Under the pieces are notes generated by a model. That model did no database searches. It worked only from the letters and a program-made list of their open reading frames with translations, and was not told the origin of the DNA. The translations under genes were made by a program, and so were the position numbers. From Ectothiorhodospiraceae bacterium (GTDB lineage Bacteria > Pseudomonadota > Gammaproteobacteria > Nitrococcales > Aquisalimonadaceae), in contig PXAT01000081.1 of the NCBI GenBank assembly GCA_003565775.1, forward strand, positions 51,733 to 115,732: 64,000 nt of DNA, given 5' to 3'. Position 1 is the stretch's first letter, and each line of letters begins with the position of its first letter. Below, one piece after another: positions 50,084 through 64,000 of the stretch.

Positions 50084-51042
50084 TTCGATTGCCGCAACTA
50101 CCGCAACTGCCGGCGCCGGTCTTGCGTGTCATGACGCCGCTCCTGAACCTGTGGACCATCCTGCGGAAGTCCATGCGGTTGTGGCTGGATCACAATGCCT
50201 TCAGTTATGCCGGTTCGCTGGCGTTCTACACCTTGTTCTCGCTGGCGCCGACGGTGATCATCGCGGTGGCGGTGATGGGGCTGGTCATGGGCGAGGATGC
50301 GGCTCAGGGTCGTATTGTCGAGCAGTTACAGGAGGCTTTGGGCGCCGAGGCTGCCCAGGCGGTGGAAACCGCAGTGGATGAAAGTCGCTTCGAGCGGTCG
50401 GGGCTTTGGCCGACGGTGATGGGCGTCGCCGCCCTGATGATCGGCGCCACCACCGTGTTCGCCCAGATGCAGTATTCGCTGAACGCGATCTTTGGCGTGG
50501 CAGCCAAACCCAGCCGCAGCAGCTTGCTGATCTTCATCAAGAACCGGGTGCTGTCGCTCACCGTGGCGCTGTCGATCGGTTTCGTTCTGCTGGTGTCGCT
50601 GGTGTTCGGCATCGCCCTGCGTGGCGTGATCCACTTCGCTGACGAGTGGCTGCCGCTTCCCGGCGGCCTCCTGACCGGCGCCGAGTTCGTGGTGTCGCTG
50701 TTCATGGTGACTTTGCTGTTCGCCACCATCTTCAAGGTGCTGCCGGACGTGGTTCTGAAATGGCGCGACGTGCTGCTGGGGGCCCTGGTGACCGCGGCGC
50801 TGTTCGGCGTCGGGCGCACGGTCATCGCGAGTTACCTCACCTACACCGCCACTGCGTCCACCTATGGCGCGGCGGCATCTCTGGTGATGTTGCTGTTGTG
50901 GGTCTATTACTCGTCACTGATTCTGCTGTTCGGCGCGGCCTTTACCCGCATGCACATGGAGTCCCGAGGCCGCAGCATCATGCCGCGCAACATGGCGGTG
51001 CGCGTGCGCAACGAGATCATCGAGGATTCCTCGATGAAGTGA
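50080..51042 (+). CDS. YihY/BrkB family membrane protein
   Basis: HNAFSYAGSLAFYTLFSLAPTVIIAVAVMG...YGAAASLVMLLLWVYYSSLILLFGAAFTR; GTG start overlaps preceding stop. Confidence 0.92.
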   Translation: MIRLPQLPQLPAPVLRVMTPLLNLWTILRKSMRLWLDHNAFSYAGSLAFYTLFSLAPTVIIAVAVMGLVMGEDAAQGRIVEQLQEALGAEAAQAVETAVDESRFERSGLWPTVMGVAALMIGATTVFAQMQYSLNAIFGVAAKPSRSSLLIFIKNRVLSLTVALSIGFVLLVSLVFGIALRGVIHFADEWLPLPGGLLTGAEFVVSLFMVTLLFATIFKVLPDVVLKWRDVLLGALVTAALFGVGRTVIASYLTYTATASTYGAAASLVMLLLWVYYSSLILLFGAAFTRMHMESRGRSIMPRNMAVRVRNEIIEDSSMK

Positions 51043-51108
51043 GGCTCATGTCCCGGCGGTGGCGGGATGTTCCGGACCCTGGTGTCGAGCAAGGAGACGA
51101 ACGGCGCT

Positions 51109-52182
51109 GTGAGTATTTTTCAGCATCCTGATTTCGACGGGCACGAGCATGTCTTGTTCGGGCACGATGCGGCCACAGGGCTGAAGGCCATCGTCGCTGT
51201 GCACAATACGGCATGCGGCCCGGGACTGGGCGGTCTGCGGATGCGGGACTACGCCTCCGAAGACGAGGCGCTGCGCGACGTCCTGCGCCTGTCACGCGGC
51301 ATGAGTTACAAGAACGCCATGGCCGGGCTGGCGCATGGGGGTGGCAAGGCGGTGATCATCGGCGATCCGACAACGGCGAGAACACCGGCGCTGATGCGCG
51401 CCATGGGGCGGCTGGTCGACAGCCTCGGCGGGCGATACATCACGGCCCAGGATTCCGGCATCCGGGTTCAGGACCTGCACGCCCTGTCGGAAACCACCGC
51501 TTTCGTCACCGGCCTGCGCGCCAGCCGCACTCCCGATGGCGAACCGCGTACCGGCGACCCGTCGCCGGCCACCGCGGTCGGTGTCTATCACGGGATCCGG
51601 GCCTGTCTGCAGCAGGTGTTCGGTTCACCCGATCCGGCCGGCAGGAATATCGCGATTCAGGGGCTGGGCAGCGTCGGCTTTCGCCTGGCCGCAGCCCTGC
51701 ATGGGGCCGGTGCCCGTCTGCTGGTGGCGGATATCGATGCGGGACGGACCCGGGCCGTGCAGGAGGCGTTCGGGGCCAGGGTGCTGCCGATCGCCGAAAT
51801 CCATGCCGCGGCGGCGGACGTCTATGCGCCCTGCGCCCTGGGCGGGGCGATCAACCGCGACAGCATCCAGACGTTGCAGGCGCGGATCGTCGCCGGTGCC
51901 GCCAACAATCAACTGGCGCGTCCGGAGTTCGGCACCGCGTTGCACAAGGCCGGGATTCTGTATGCGCCAGATTACGTGATCAATGCCGGTGGCGTGATCG
52001 ATGTCGCGGCCCAGCTGGGTGACTACGATCCGGCAGATGTGGAGCGCCGTGTGGTGGCGATCGGCGAGACCCTCGGCGAGATTTTTCGTCAGGCGACGCT
52101 CGATGACGAGCCACCCGAGGTGGTCGCGGATCGGCTGGCGGAGGCGCGCCTGGTGCGGCCGCCGCCGGATCCGGGCCGGTGA
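51109..52182 (+). CDS. Leucine/Glu/Phe/Val dehydrogenase family
   Basis: HNTACGPGLGGLRMRDYASEDEALRDVLRLSRGMSYKNAMAGLAHGGGKAVI; GTG start preferred. Confidence 0.9.
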   Translation: MSIFQHPDFDGHEHVLFGHDAATGLKAIVAVHNTACGPGLGGLRMRDYASEDEALRDVLRLSRGMSYKNAMAGLAHGGGKAVIIGDPTTARTPALMRAMGRLVDSLGGRYITAQDSGIRVQDLHALSETTAFVTGLRASRTPDGEPRTGDPSPATAVGVYHGIRACLQQVFGSPDPAGRNIAIQGLGSVGFRLAAALHGAGARLLVADIDAGRTRAVQEAFGARVLPIAEIHAAAADVYAPCALGGAINRDSIQTLQARIVAGAANNQLARPEFGTALHKAGILYAPDYVINAGGVIDVAAQLGDYDPADVERRVVAIGETLGEIFRQATLDDEPPEVVADRLAEARLVRPPPDPGR

Positions 52183-52184
52183 TC

Positions 52185-55880
<3,696 letters not shown>

Positions 55881-55994
55881 GGGGAATCAGCAGTTTCGAC
55901 CTGGTTGAGCGGCGGCGTAGTATAACGAATCGACACGCCCCGTGTGTGCAGGGCACCATTGCGGGCTTCGTCCTCGCCTGGAGACTGACAAGGA

Positions 55995-57002
55995 ATGCGC
56001 GTACTTGTTACCGGCGCCGCCGGTTTTATCGGCGCCGACGTCGCCCATCGACTGCTCGACCGCGGTGACGACGTGGTCGGTCTGGACAACCTGAACAGCT
56101 ATTATGACGTGGCGCTGAAGCAGGCGCGGCTGGACCGGCTGAGCGCGCGCGAGCGCTTCTCCTTTCAGCGGCTGGATCTGGCGGATCGTGATGGCATGGC
56201 CGCGTTGTTCGCCGATGCGGGCTTCGATCGCGTGGTCCATCTGGGCGCGCAGGCCGGGGTCGGCTATTCGGTCAGTCACCCGCATGCCTACGTGGAGAGC
56301 AATGTCGTCGGCTTCATGAACGTGCTCGACGGCTGTCAGCGCGCCGGTGTCGAGCACCTGGTGTTCGCCTCGTCCAGTTCGGTGTACGGCGGCAACCGCC
56401 GCCTGCCGTTCTCCGAGCACCATGCCGTCGATCACCCGCTGTCCATGTACGCCGCGACCAAGAAGGCCAACGAGCTGATGGCGCACACCTACGCCCATCT
56501 GCACGGCCTGCCGGTGACCGGGCTGCGCTTCTTCACCGTCTACGGACCCTGGGGGCGACCGGACATGGCGTTGTTCAAATTCGTGCACCGGATCCTGCAC
56601 GATGAGCCGATCGCCGTGCACAACCACGGTCGGCACCAGCGCGATTTCACCTACATCGACGACATCACCGAGGGCGTGCTCAGGGCGCTGGACCGGATTG
56701 CGCAACCCGATCCGGCATGGAATGCCGAGGCACCGGATCCGGCGAGCAGCAATGTTCCGTACCGGATCTACAACATCGGCAACAGCCAGCCGGTGGATCT
56801 GTTGCGGTACATCGAGGTGATCGAGCATTGCCTTGACCGCCGCGCGGAAAAACAGTTGCTGCCGCCGCAACCGGGGGATGTCCTGGACACCGCGGCTGAT
56901 ACCACGGATCTGGCGCGGGATACCGGCTACCGCCCGGCGACGCCGATCGAGGTCGGCGTGCAGCGGTTCGTCGACTGGTACCGCGACTACTACAGGGTCT
57001 GA
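55995..57002 (+). CDS. NAD-dependent epimerase, probable UDP-glucuronate 4-epimerase
   Basis: MRVLVTGAAGFIGADVAHRLLDRGDDVVGLDNLNSYYDVALKQARL; SMYAATKKANE. Confidence 0.9.
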   Translation: MRVLVTGAAGFIGADVAHRLLDRGDDVVGLDNLNSYYDVALKQARLDRLSARERFSFQRLDLADRDGMAALFADAGFDRVVHLGAQAGVGYSVSHPHAYVESNVVGFMNVLDGCQRAGVEHLVFASSSSVYGGNRRLPFSEHHAVDHPLSMYAATKKANELMAHTYAHLHGLPVTGLRFFTVYGPWGRPDMALFKFVHRILHDEPIAVHNHGRHQRDFTYIDDITEGVLRALDRIAQPDPAWNAEAPDPASSNVPYRIYNIGNSQPVDLLRYIEVIEHCLDRRAEKQLLPPQPGDVLDTAADTTDLARDTGYRPATPIEVGVQRFVDWYRDYYRV

Positions 57003-57209
57003 ACTCCGGAAGCTCCCGGGGCAGTGTCAGTGGCCCTGGCCGGGTCGGCGCCGCCCCGACGGGTCTGGCTGTCGGCAGATCAGGGTTCGGTGCTGCTGCA
57101 ACCGCCGGCGCGTCTTGCAGACCCGGAGGTTTGAGTCAGACTGTCATGCCGGGTTGACAGCAAATCATGAACGCGGCCCATGAGGGGCCGGAAAGGGCAC
57201 AGGGACAGC

Positions 57210-58568
57210 ATGCAGATCACGATATTTGGCAGTGGCTACGTAGGATTGGTAACCGGGGCCTGTCTGGCCGACGCAGGCAACGATGTGCTCTGCGTGGATA
57301 TCGATGCGGACAAGGTGGCTCGCCTCAGTCGGGGCGAAGTCCCGATCTACGAGCCGGGGCTGGACGAACTCATTGCCCGCAACCACGAGGCCGGCCGTCT
57401 GGCATTCACGACCGACGTCGCCGACGCCGTGGCGCATGGCATGGTTCAGTTCATCGCCGTCGGCACGCCGCCGGACGAGGATGGCTCCGCCGACATGCAG
57501 TACGTACTGGCGGTGGCTCGCTCCATCGGCCAACACATGACCGATTATCGGGTCGTGGTGGACAAATCGACGGTGCCGGTGGGCACTGCCGACCGGGTGC
57601 GGCACGCTCTCGAGCAGGAACTGGCAGCGCGCGGCGCCGATGTGGCCTTCAGCGTGGTCTCCAATCCCGAGTTCCTGAAGGAAGGCGCGGCAATTGCCGA
57701 TTTCAGCAAGCCCGATCGGATCATCGTCGGCAGCGACGATCCGCGTGCCACGCAGGTCATGCGCGATCTCTACCGGCCGTTCAGTCGCAGTCACGACAAG
57801 CTGATCGTCATGGATGTGCGCTCTGCCGAACTGACCAAGTACGCTGCCAATGCCATGCTGGCGACCAAGATCAGCTTCATGAACGAGTTGTCCGGGCTGG
57901 CCGAGCGGCTGGGTGCCGATATCGAACAGGTGCGCCACGGGATCGGTTCCGATCCGCGTATCGGCTATCACTTCATCTATCCGGGTTGCGGTTACGGTGG
58001 CTCCTGCTTTCCCAAGGACGTCAAGGCGCTGGCCCGCACGGCACGCGGTGTCGACTACGAGCCCATGGTGCTGGATGCGGTCGAGGCGGTGAATGCGCGC
58101 CAGAAGCAGGTGCTGTTCCAGCGCATGCTCCGCCATTACGGGGCCGAGGGGCTGCGCGGACGGACGTTCGCGGTCTGGGGGCTGGCGTTCAAGCCCAACA
58201 CCGACGACATGCGGGAAGCGCCCAGCCGCAGCCTGATGGAGGCCCTGTGGCAGGCCGGCGCGAAAGTCCGGGCCCACGACCCCGAGGCGCTGGAGGAAAC
58301 CCGCCGCATCTATGGCGAACGGGACGACCTGGTGTTGTGCGATCATCCGATGGATGCCCTCGCAGGGGCCGATGCGCTGGCCGTGTGTACCGAATGGCAG
58401 TCCTTCCGCAGCCCGGACATGGAAGGGATTCGCGCCGCCCTGACCGATCCGGTGATCTTCGACGGCCGCAATCTTTACGACCCGGAGCGTCTGCGAGAGA
58501 TCGGTTTCACCTACTACGCCATTGGTCGCGGCGACAGCATCAGCCAGCCCCGGGGGCGCGCAGACTGA
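57210..58568 (+). CDS. ugd: UDP-glucose 6-dehydrogenase
   Basis: [50 protein letters not shown] catalytic Cys motif. Confidence 0.95.
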   Translation: MQITIFGSGYVGLVTGACLADAGNDVLCVDIDADKVARLSRGEVPIYEPGLDELIARNHEAGRLAFTTDVADAVAHGMVQFIAVGTPPDEDGSADMQYVLAVARSIGQHMTDYRVVVDKSTVPVGTADRVRHALEQELAARGADVAFSVVSNPEFLKEGAAIADFSKPDRIIVGSDDPRATQVMRDLYRPFSRSHDKLIVMDVRSAELTKYAANAMLATKISFMNELSGLAERLGADIEQVRHGIGSDPRIGYHFIYPGCGYGGSCFPKDVKALARTARGVDYEPMVLDAVEAVNARQKQVLFQRMLRHYGAEGLRGRTFAVWGLAFKPNTDDMREAPSRSLMEALWQAGAKVRAHDPEALEETRRIYGERDDLVLCDHPMDALAGADALAVCTEWQSFRSPDMEGIRAALTDPVIFDGRNLYDPERLREIGFTYYAIGRGDSISQPRGRAD

Positions 58569-58574
58569 ATTCGC

Positions 58575-58602
58575 CGACGCGGGAATACAGCAGCGCTTCC
58601 CC
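58575..58602. repeat. Solo terminal repeat of the MITE-like family between ugd and pgi
   Basis: CGACGCGGGAATACAGCAGCGCTTCCCC matches the right-end consensus GACGCGGGAATAAGTCAGCGTTTCC. Confidence 0.6.
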
Positions 58603-58623
58603 GGATCACGAGCGGGAGACGGA

Positions 58624-60264
58624 ATGACTGGTGACAGCGAGAGTCCTGCCTGGCAGGCGCTCGAAGCCCACGCAGCAGCTCTGCAAGGTCGGACTATCGC
58701 CGATCTGTTCGTCGACGACCCGGAACGCTTTGACCGCTTCAGCCTGCGTTGCGGCCCACTGCTGCTGGATTATTCCAAGCACCTGGCGACGGCGGAGACG
58801 CTGTCTCTGCTGCTGGACCTGGCACGTGAGCGAGGCCTTGCGGACTGGGTCGAGCGCATGTTCCGCGGCGAACATGTCAACAGCACCGAGGACCGGCCGG
58901 CTTTGCACACGGCGTTGCGGGCCCGGGGTGACGATGCGGTCTACGTCGATGGCGTCAATATCGTGCCCGAGGTCTACCGGGAGCGCGTTCGCATGCGGCT
59001 GTTCGTCAACCGGATGCATCGCGGTGAACACCGGGGCTGCACCGGGCGCGCGATCACCGACGTGGTGAACATCGGTGTCGGTGGCTCCGACCTGGGTGCG
59101 GTGATGGCGACCGAGGCGCTCGAGCCTTTCCGCAGCAATGCCATTCACATGCATTACGTCTCCAGTATCGACGGCGTGCATGTCACCGACGTGCTGGAGC
59201 GGGTCAACCCCAAGACGACGATCTTCATCGTCTCCTCCAAGTCGTTCACCACCCTCGATACCATGACCAATGCGCGCACGGCGCGGGAGTGGTTCCTGCG
59301 TCATGTGGATGATCCGAAGGCGATGGAGGCCCATTTCCTCGGTGTTTCGGCCAACGATCACGCCATGGCCGAGTACGGCATCCCGGAGGCAAACCGCTTT
59401 CATATCTGGGACTGGGTCGGCGGCCGCTATTCGTTACCGTCCGCGGTCGGGCTGCCGCTGGCGGTTGCCATCGGCATGGATAATTTCGAGGCCATGCTCG
59501 ACGGCTTTCATGCCATGGACGAACACCTGCACGATGCACCACTGGAACACAACATGCCGGTGCTGATGGGGCTGCTCGGAATCTGGTACCGGAATTTTCT
59601 CGGCTCCACCGGGCATGTGGTGCTGCCCTACGATCACCGCCTGCATCGATTTCCGGCCTATCTGCAGCAGCTGGAAATGGAGAGCAATGGCAAGTGTGTC
59701 ACCCGGGACGGCAAGCCGCTGACCTGGGATACCTGTCCGATCGTCTGGGGTGAGGTGGGGCCGAACGCGCAGCATTCGTTCTATCAGCTCCTGCATCAGG
59801 GAACCGCATTGGTGACGGCGGATTTCCTGGCTCCGGTCAACGGCTCCTCGGAGTATCCGCGGCACCATGATCTGGCGCTGGCCAACTGCTTCGCCCAGAG
59901 CCGTGCGCTGATGGAGGGGCAGAGCGAGACCCAGGCGCGCGACGAGATGCGTGCAGCCGGGATGAGCCAGCAGGCCATCGACCGCGCGGTGCCGCACAAG
60001 ATGCATCCGGGCAACAAGCCCAGCAACACGCTGCTGTTCGAACGCCTGGATCCCTACACGCTGGGGATGCTGGTGGCGCTTTACGAGCACAAGGTGCTGG
60101 TGCAGAGCGTGATCTGGCAGATCAACCCGTTCGACCAGTGGGGTGTGGAACTGGGCAAGCGTCTGGCCGCAGAACTGTTGCCGGCGGTCACCGGCGACAA
60201 CACTCCGGTGGAGATGGACCCGTCCACCCTCGGGCTGCTGCGTTACGTCCGCAGCCGACGCTGA
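58624..60264 (+). CDS. pgi: Glucose-6-phosphate isomerase
   Basis: [51 protein letters not shown]. Confidence 0.97.
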   Translation: MTGDSESPAWQALEAHAAALQGRTIADLFVDDPERFDRFSLRCGPLLLDYSKHLATAETLSLLLDLARERGLADWVERMFRGEHVNSTEDRPALHTALRARGDDAVYVDGVNIVPEVYRERVRMRLFVNRMHRGEHRGCTGRAITDVVNIGVGGSDLGAVMATEALEPFRSNAIHMHYVSSIDGVHVTDVLERVNPKTTIFIVSSKSFTTLDTMTNARTAREWFLRHVDDPKAMEAHFLGVSANDHAMAEYGIPEANRFHIWDWVGGRYSLPSAVGLPLAVAIGMDNFEAMLDGFHAMDEHLHDAPLEHNMPVLMGLLGIWYRNFLGSTGHVVLPYDHRLHRFPAYLQQLEMESNGKCVTRDGKPLTWDTCPIVWGEVGPNAQHSFYQLLHQGTALVTADFLAPVNGSSEYPRHHDLALANCFAQSRALMEGQSETQARDEMRAAGMSQQAIDRAVPHKMHPGNKPSNTLLFERLDPYTLGMLVALYEHKVLVQSVIWQINPFDQWGVELGKRLAAELLPAVTGDNTPVEMDPSTLGLLRYVRSRR

Positions 60265-60287
60265 ATCAACGACAAGGGAGTTCATGC

Positions 60288-61166
60288 ATGGCTGACACGA
60301 TCCGCAAGGTGGTTTTTCCGGTCGCCGGTCTCGGTACCCGCTTCCTGCCGGCCACCAAGGCCAGTCCCAAGGAAATGCTGCCGGTGGTCGATCGACCCCT
60401 GATCCAGTACGCGGTGGAAGAGGCGGTGGCCGCCGGCGCCGACACCCTGGTGTTCATTACCGGCCGCACCAAACGGGCGATCGAGGACCACTTCGACAAG
60501 GCGTACGAGCTGGAGGTGGAACTGGAGGCCAAGGGCAAGCATGCAATGCTGGAACTGGTGCGCAACACGGTGCCGGACGGCGTGAACTGTATCTACATCC
60601 GCCAGGGCGAGGCGCTGGGACTGGGGCACGCGGTGCTGTGCGCGCAGCCGGTGGTCGGGCGGGAGCCGTTCGGCGTGATTCTGGCCGATGATCTGATCGA
60701 CGGCGGCGATGACCCGGTGCTCTCGCAGATGGTGCGTCAGCACCGGGCCCATGGCTGTTCCATCCTCGGCGTCGAGCGGGTACCACAGTCGGAAACCGAA
60801 AAGTACGGCGTGGTCAGTGGCAGCGACTTCGGCCCGCGCTTGTCGCAGCTCGACGGCATCGTCGAGAAGCCGTCGCCGGATCAGGCGCCATCCAATCTGG
60901 CGGTGGTCGGCCGTTACATTCTGACGCCGGCGATCTTCGACCTGCTGGCCAAGACCAAGCCCGATTCGCGCGGCGAGATCCAGCTCACCGATGCCATTGC
61001 GGCGCTGCTCGAGTACGAGCGCATTCTGGCCCACGAGTTCGAAGGGCGGCGGTACGACTGCGGCAGCAAGCTGGGCTACCTGAAAGCAACTCTCGAGTAC
61101 GGCCTGCGCCACCCGGAACTGGGCGAGGAATTCGCCGCCTACCTGCGCGAACGCGGCGCCGCCTGA
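60288..61166 (+). CDS. galU: UTP-glucose-1-phosphate uridylyltransferase
   Basis: [39 protein letters not shown]. Confidence 0.97.
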   Translation: MADTIRKVVFPVAGLGTRFLPATKASPKEMLPVVDRPLIQYAVEEAVAAGADTLVFITGRTKRAIEDHFDKAYELEVELEAKGKHAMLELVRNTVPDGVNCIYIRQGEALGLGHAVLCAQPVVGREPFGVILADDLIDGGDDPVLSQMVRQHRAHGCSILGVERVPQSETEKYGVVSGSDFGPRLSQLDGIVEKPSPDQAPSNLAVVGRYILTPAIFDLLAKTKPDSRGEIQLTDAIAALLEYERILAHEFEGRRYDCGSKLGYLKATLEYGLRHPELGEEFAAYLRERGAA

Positions 61167-61172
61167 GTGAAC

Positions 61173-61305
61173 CGTTGGCGCGGGAACTAGAATTCAGTGT
61201 TTACCTTGCCGTCCGGGTCGCGTTGAGGCTTCGATGCCGAGCGGGCGGATGCCGGCTCCGCAAGCGCAGCGCAGGCGCCCGGGTAGACCGGTATTTCCTT
61301 AGCAT
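61173..61305. repeat. Degenerate intergenic repeat sharing a module with 3349-3394
   Basis: CGGGTCGCGTTGAGGCTTCGATGCCGAGCGGGCGGATGCCGGCTCC at 61214-61259 is 42/46 identical to 3349-3394; adjacent GGCGCGGGAACTAGAATTCAGTGTTT is right-end-like. Confidence 0.6.
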
Positions 61306-61430
61306 ATAGCGCGTTAGACGTTGGCAGCGGTGCGTCATGCCTTTAGAGTGCCGCAGCGGTGGTCGGTCCGCACTGAACCGCGGAAACGTGCCGCAACGAC
61401 ACCGGCAGGGCAGGGAGGCAGGCGCACGCC

Positions 61431-63200
61431 GTGGAATTCGAAGGCTGGTTGACGATCGCCGTGGTGGTGTCGGTGCTGGGTATTCTCAGTCTGACCCGAC
61501 TGGCGGCCGACATGGTGTTCCTCGGTGGTCTCACCATATTGCTGATCAGCGGTGTGCTGACGCCCGCGGAGGCCTTTCGCGGGCTCGGCAACCAGGGCCT
61601 GATCACGGTGGCCGTGCTCTACGTGGTGGTCGCCGGCCTGCAGGAAACCGGTGGTATCCACTGGATCGTGCAGCGGGTGCTGGGCAGGCCGCGATCGCTG
61701 GCCCATGCGCAAGTCCGCCTGATGAGTCCGGTGGCGTTTCTCAGTGCCTTCCTCAACAACACGCCGGTCGTGGCCATGCTGATCCCCGCGGTCGGCGCCT
61801 GGGCCAAGAAGTTCAATCTGTCCAGTTCCAAGCTGATGATCCCCCTCAGTTATGCGGCTATTCTCGGCGGTACCTGCACGCTGATCGGTACCAGCACCAA
61901 CCTGGTGGTGAACGGGCTGATCATCGATTACACGGATCATGACGGACTGCGCATGTTCGATCTGGCGTGGGTCGGTCTGCCGGTAGCGCTGGTCGGGCTC
62001 GGCTTCATCCTGCTGACCACGCGCTGGTTGCTGCCGGACCGTCGCCCGGTGATCAGCCAGATGGGTGACCCGCGCGAATATTCGGTGGAAATGCTGGTGG
62101 ACCGTGACGGTCCGCTGGTGGGCCGTACCGTGGAGGCGGCCGGCCTGCGGCATCTGTCCGGCATGTTTCTGGCCGAAATCGACCGGGGCGGCACCGTGTT
62201 GCCGGCCGTGACCCCCCAGGAGGTGCTGCAGTCTGATGACCGGCTGGTATTTGTCGGCGTCGTCGACTCCGTGGCCGAGCTGCAGAAGATCCGTGGCGTG
62301 ACGCCCGCCACCGACCAAGTGTTCAAGCTCGAGGGCCATCGCTCGCAGCGTACCCTGGTCGAGGCCGTGGTGTCCGGCAGTTGCCCGTTGGTGGGCAAGA
62401 GCATCCGTGATGGTCGGTTCCGGTCCCTGTACGACGCCGTGGTGATTGCCGTCGCCCGGGACGGTGAGCGACTGCGGCAGAAAGTTGGTGATATCGTGTT
62501 GCGCGCCGGTGACACGCTGCTGATGGAAGCGCGCCCGGTGTTTCTCGAGCAGCAGCGCAATAATCGTGACTTTTTCCTGGTCAGCAAGCTGGAGGATTCG
62601 GTTACGCCGCGTCACGAGAAGGCACCGATTGCACTGATGTTTCTCGTGCTGATGGTGCTGGTGGTGACCTTCGGCTGGCTGAGCATGATGGAGGGCGCGC
62701 TGCTGGCCGCCGCCGGCATGCTGATGACCCGCTGCGTCGGGGTTGAGGCGGCACGACGCAGCATCGACTGGTCGGTGCTGCTGGTGATTGCCGCAGCCTT
62801 CGGCATCGGGCTGGCGATGGACAAGACCGGGGTTGCGCTGACCACGGCACAGGCCGTGATCGGTTTCTCCGGGGACAATGCCTGGGTCAATCTCGGGCTG
62901 ATCTATCTGCTGACCGCGGTCTTCACGGCGGTGATCACCAATAACGCGGCGGCGGTGTTGATGTTCCCGATTGCGTACGCGGTGGCCGGCGATCTGGGGT
63001 TGGATTTCCTGCCGTTCGCGATCGCCGTGATGCTGGCGGCGTCGGCGAGTTTTGCCACGCCGATCGGCTATCAGACCAATCTGATGGTGATGGGGCCCGG
63101 TGGCTATCGCTTCGCCGACTTTCTGCGGATCGGGCTGCCCCTGAATCTTGTAACCGGACTCGTGGCGGTGCTGGTCATCCCGCTGGTCTGGTCGTTCTAG
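61431..63200 (+). CDS. SLC13/DASS-family permease with TrkA-C domains, candidate sulfate permease
   Basis: Multi-TM with central RCK_C repeats (VGRTVEAAGLRHLSGMFLAEIDRGG; VGKSIRDGRFRSLYDAVVIAVARDGERLRQKVGDIVLRAGDTLLMEA); lies directly before sat; GTG start. Confidence 0.88.
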   Translation: MEFEGWLTIAVVVSVLGILSLTRLAADMVFLGGLTILLISGVLTPAEAFRGLGNQGLITVAVLYVVVAGLQETGGIHWIVQRVLGRPRSLAHAQVRLMSPVAFLSAFLNNTPVVAMLIPAVGAWAKKFNLSSSKLMIPLSYAAILGGTCTLIGTSTNLVVNGLIIDYTDHDGLRMFDLAWVGLPVALVGLGFILLTTRWLLPDRRPVISQMGDPREYSVEMLVDRDGPLVGRTVEAAGLRHLSGMFLAEIDRGGTVLPAVTPQEVLQSDDRLVFVGVVDSVAELQKIRGVTPATDQVFKLEGHRSQRTLVEAVVSGSCPLVGKSIRDGRFRSLYDAVVIAVARDGERLRQKVGDIVLRAGDTLLMEARPVFLEQQRNNRDFFLVSKLEDSVTPRHEKAPIALMFLVLMVLVVTFGWLSMMEGALLAAAGMLMTRCVGVEAARRSIDWSVLLVIAAAFGIGLAMDKTGVALTTAQAVIGFSGDNAWVNLGLIYLLTAVFTAVITNNAAAVLMFPIAYAVAGDLGLDFLPFAIAVMLAASASFATPIGYQTNLMVMGPGGYRFADFLRIGLPLNLVTGLVAVLVIPLVWSF

Positions 63201-63221
63201 AACACTGTAATTTCGAGGTGA

Positions 63222-64000
63222 ATGATGTCCGAATCGATTAACGATCTGGTGGCGCCGCATGGCGGCGAGTTGAAGGAACTGCTGGTCGGACCGGAACGGG
63301 TTGATCAGCTCAAGGCGGAGGCGCTCGATCTGCAGTCCTGGGATCTGACCGAGCGTCAGGTCTGTGACACCGAGCTGCTGCTGAATGGCGGCTTCTCGCC
63401 GCTCTACGGGTTTCTTACCGAAGCCGACTACAACGCCGTCTGCAGCGACATGCGTCTGAACGACGGCACCCTCTGGCCGATCCCGATCAACCTGGACGTC
63501 ACCGAGGCCTTTGCCGAGGGTTTGAGTGCCGGCGATCGGATTGCGCTGCGGCATCCGGAAGGCATGCTGCTGGCAGTGATGACGGTCGAGGATATCTACC
63601 GGCCGGACTTCAGGCGTGAGGCCGAACAGGTCTATGGCGCCGCCGACGATGCCCATCCGGAGGTGTTCCGCCTGTTCAATCAGTGCAATCCGGTTTACCT
63701 CGGCGGTCGCCTGGAAGGGTTGGAGCTGCCGCCGCACCACACCTTCAAGCACCTGCGGCATACGCCGCGCGAGCTGCGCAACTGGTTCGTCAAGCTGGGC
63801 TGGAACAACGTGGTCGCGTTCCAGACCCGCAACCCGATGCACCGGGCTCACGTGGAACTCGCGAAGCGTGCCTCGCAGACCGGTGCCGCCAATCTGCTGA
63901 TCCATCCGGTGGTGGGCATGACCAAGCCGGGCGACGTGGACTACTTTGTGCGGGTGCGCTGCTACCAGGAGGTGGTCAAGCACTTCCCGGAGCAGACCAC
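63222..64000 (+). CDS. sat: ATP sulfurylase / sulfate adenylyltransferase (3' truncated by window edge)
   Basis: MMSESINDLVAPHGGELKELL...VCDTELLLNGGFSPLYGFL...VVAFQTRNPMHRAHVELAKRA; absent from the ORF track because no stop falls in the window. Confidence 0.95.
   Translation, partial: MMSESINDLVAPHGGELKELLVGPERVDQLKAEALDLQSWDLTERQVCDTELLLNGGFSPLYGFLTEADYNAVCSDMRLNDGTLWPIPINLDVTEAFAEGLSAGDRIALRHPEGMLLAVMTVEDIYRPDFRREAEQVYGAADDAHPEVFRLFNQCNPVYLGGRLEGLELPPHHTFKHLRHTPRELRNWFVKLGWNNVVAFQTRNPMHRAHVELAKRASQTGAANLLIHPVVGMTKPGDVDYFVRVRCYQEVVKHFPEQT

Noticed and set aside
55881-55994. Possible SAH or cobalamin riboswitch upstream of metH
   Set aside because: The divergent gap is only about 114 bp and I see neither the SAH riboswitch core nor a B12 box; a promoter-like TTATAC is all that stands out.
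61335-63983. 882-aa minus-strand ORF opposite the SLC13 and sat genes
   Set aside because: Antisense shadow ORF; the plus strand carries recognisable proteins through the same region.

Overview
This 64 kb window is a dense, GC-rich gammaproteobacterial-type chromosomal segment with about 42 supportable protein-coding genes. I see no rRNA, tRNA, CRISPR array, transposase or prophage genes. Housekeeping and metabolic genes include purL (5'-truncated), a DUF815 ATPase, a CvrA/NhaP2-type antiporter, a phasin, a KamA-family radical SAM protein, folE-folX, 5-oxoprolinase, rubredoxin reductase, a GGDEF/EAL protein, dadA-like, ptrB, metH, ugd, pgi, galU, an SLC13 permease and sat (3'-truncated). The most interesting accessory stretch is about 25-36.5 kb. 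There, three choloylglycine-hydrolase-type Ntn amidases (a fourth lies at 48 kb) surround an apparent operon of amidase-ytcA-mdtN-mdtO-mdtP-like efflux genes. An unusual 1828-aa tandem ('dimeric') UvrA follows. The strongest non-coding signal is a dispersed family of intergenic MITE-like elements with about 33-bp terminal inverted repeats, found in roughly ten places as full, partial or solo-end copies. Many sit against stop codons or between convergent genes. Other non-coding signals are a cluster of DnaA-box-like sequences away from any visible origin genes, a duplicated motif upstream of the phasin gene, and a nested 15-bp inverted repeat after purL. All calls come from reading the sequence and translations; no database search or folding program was run.
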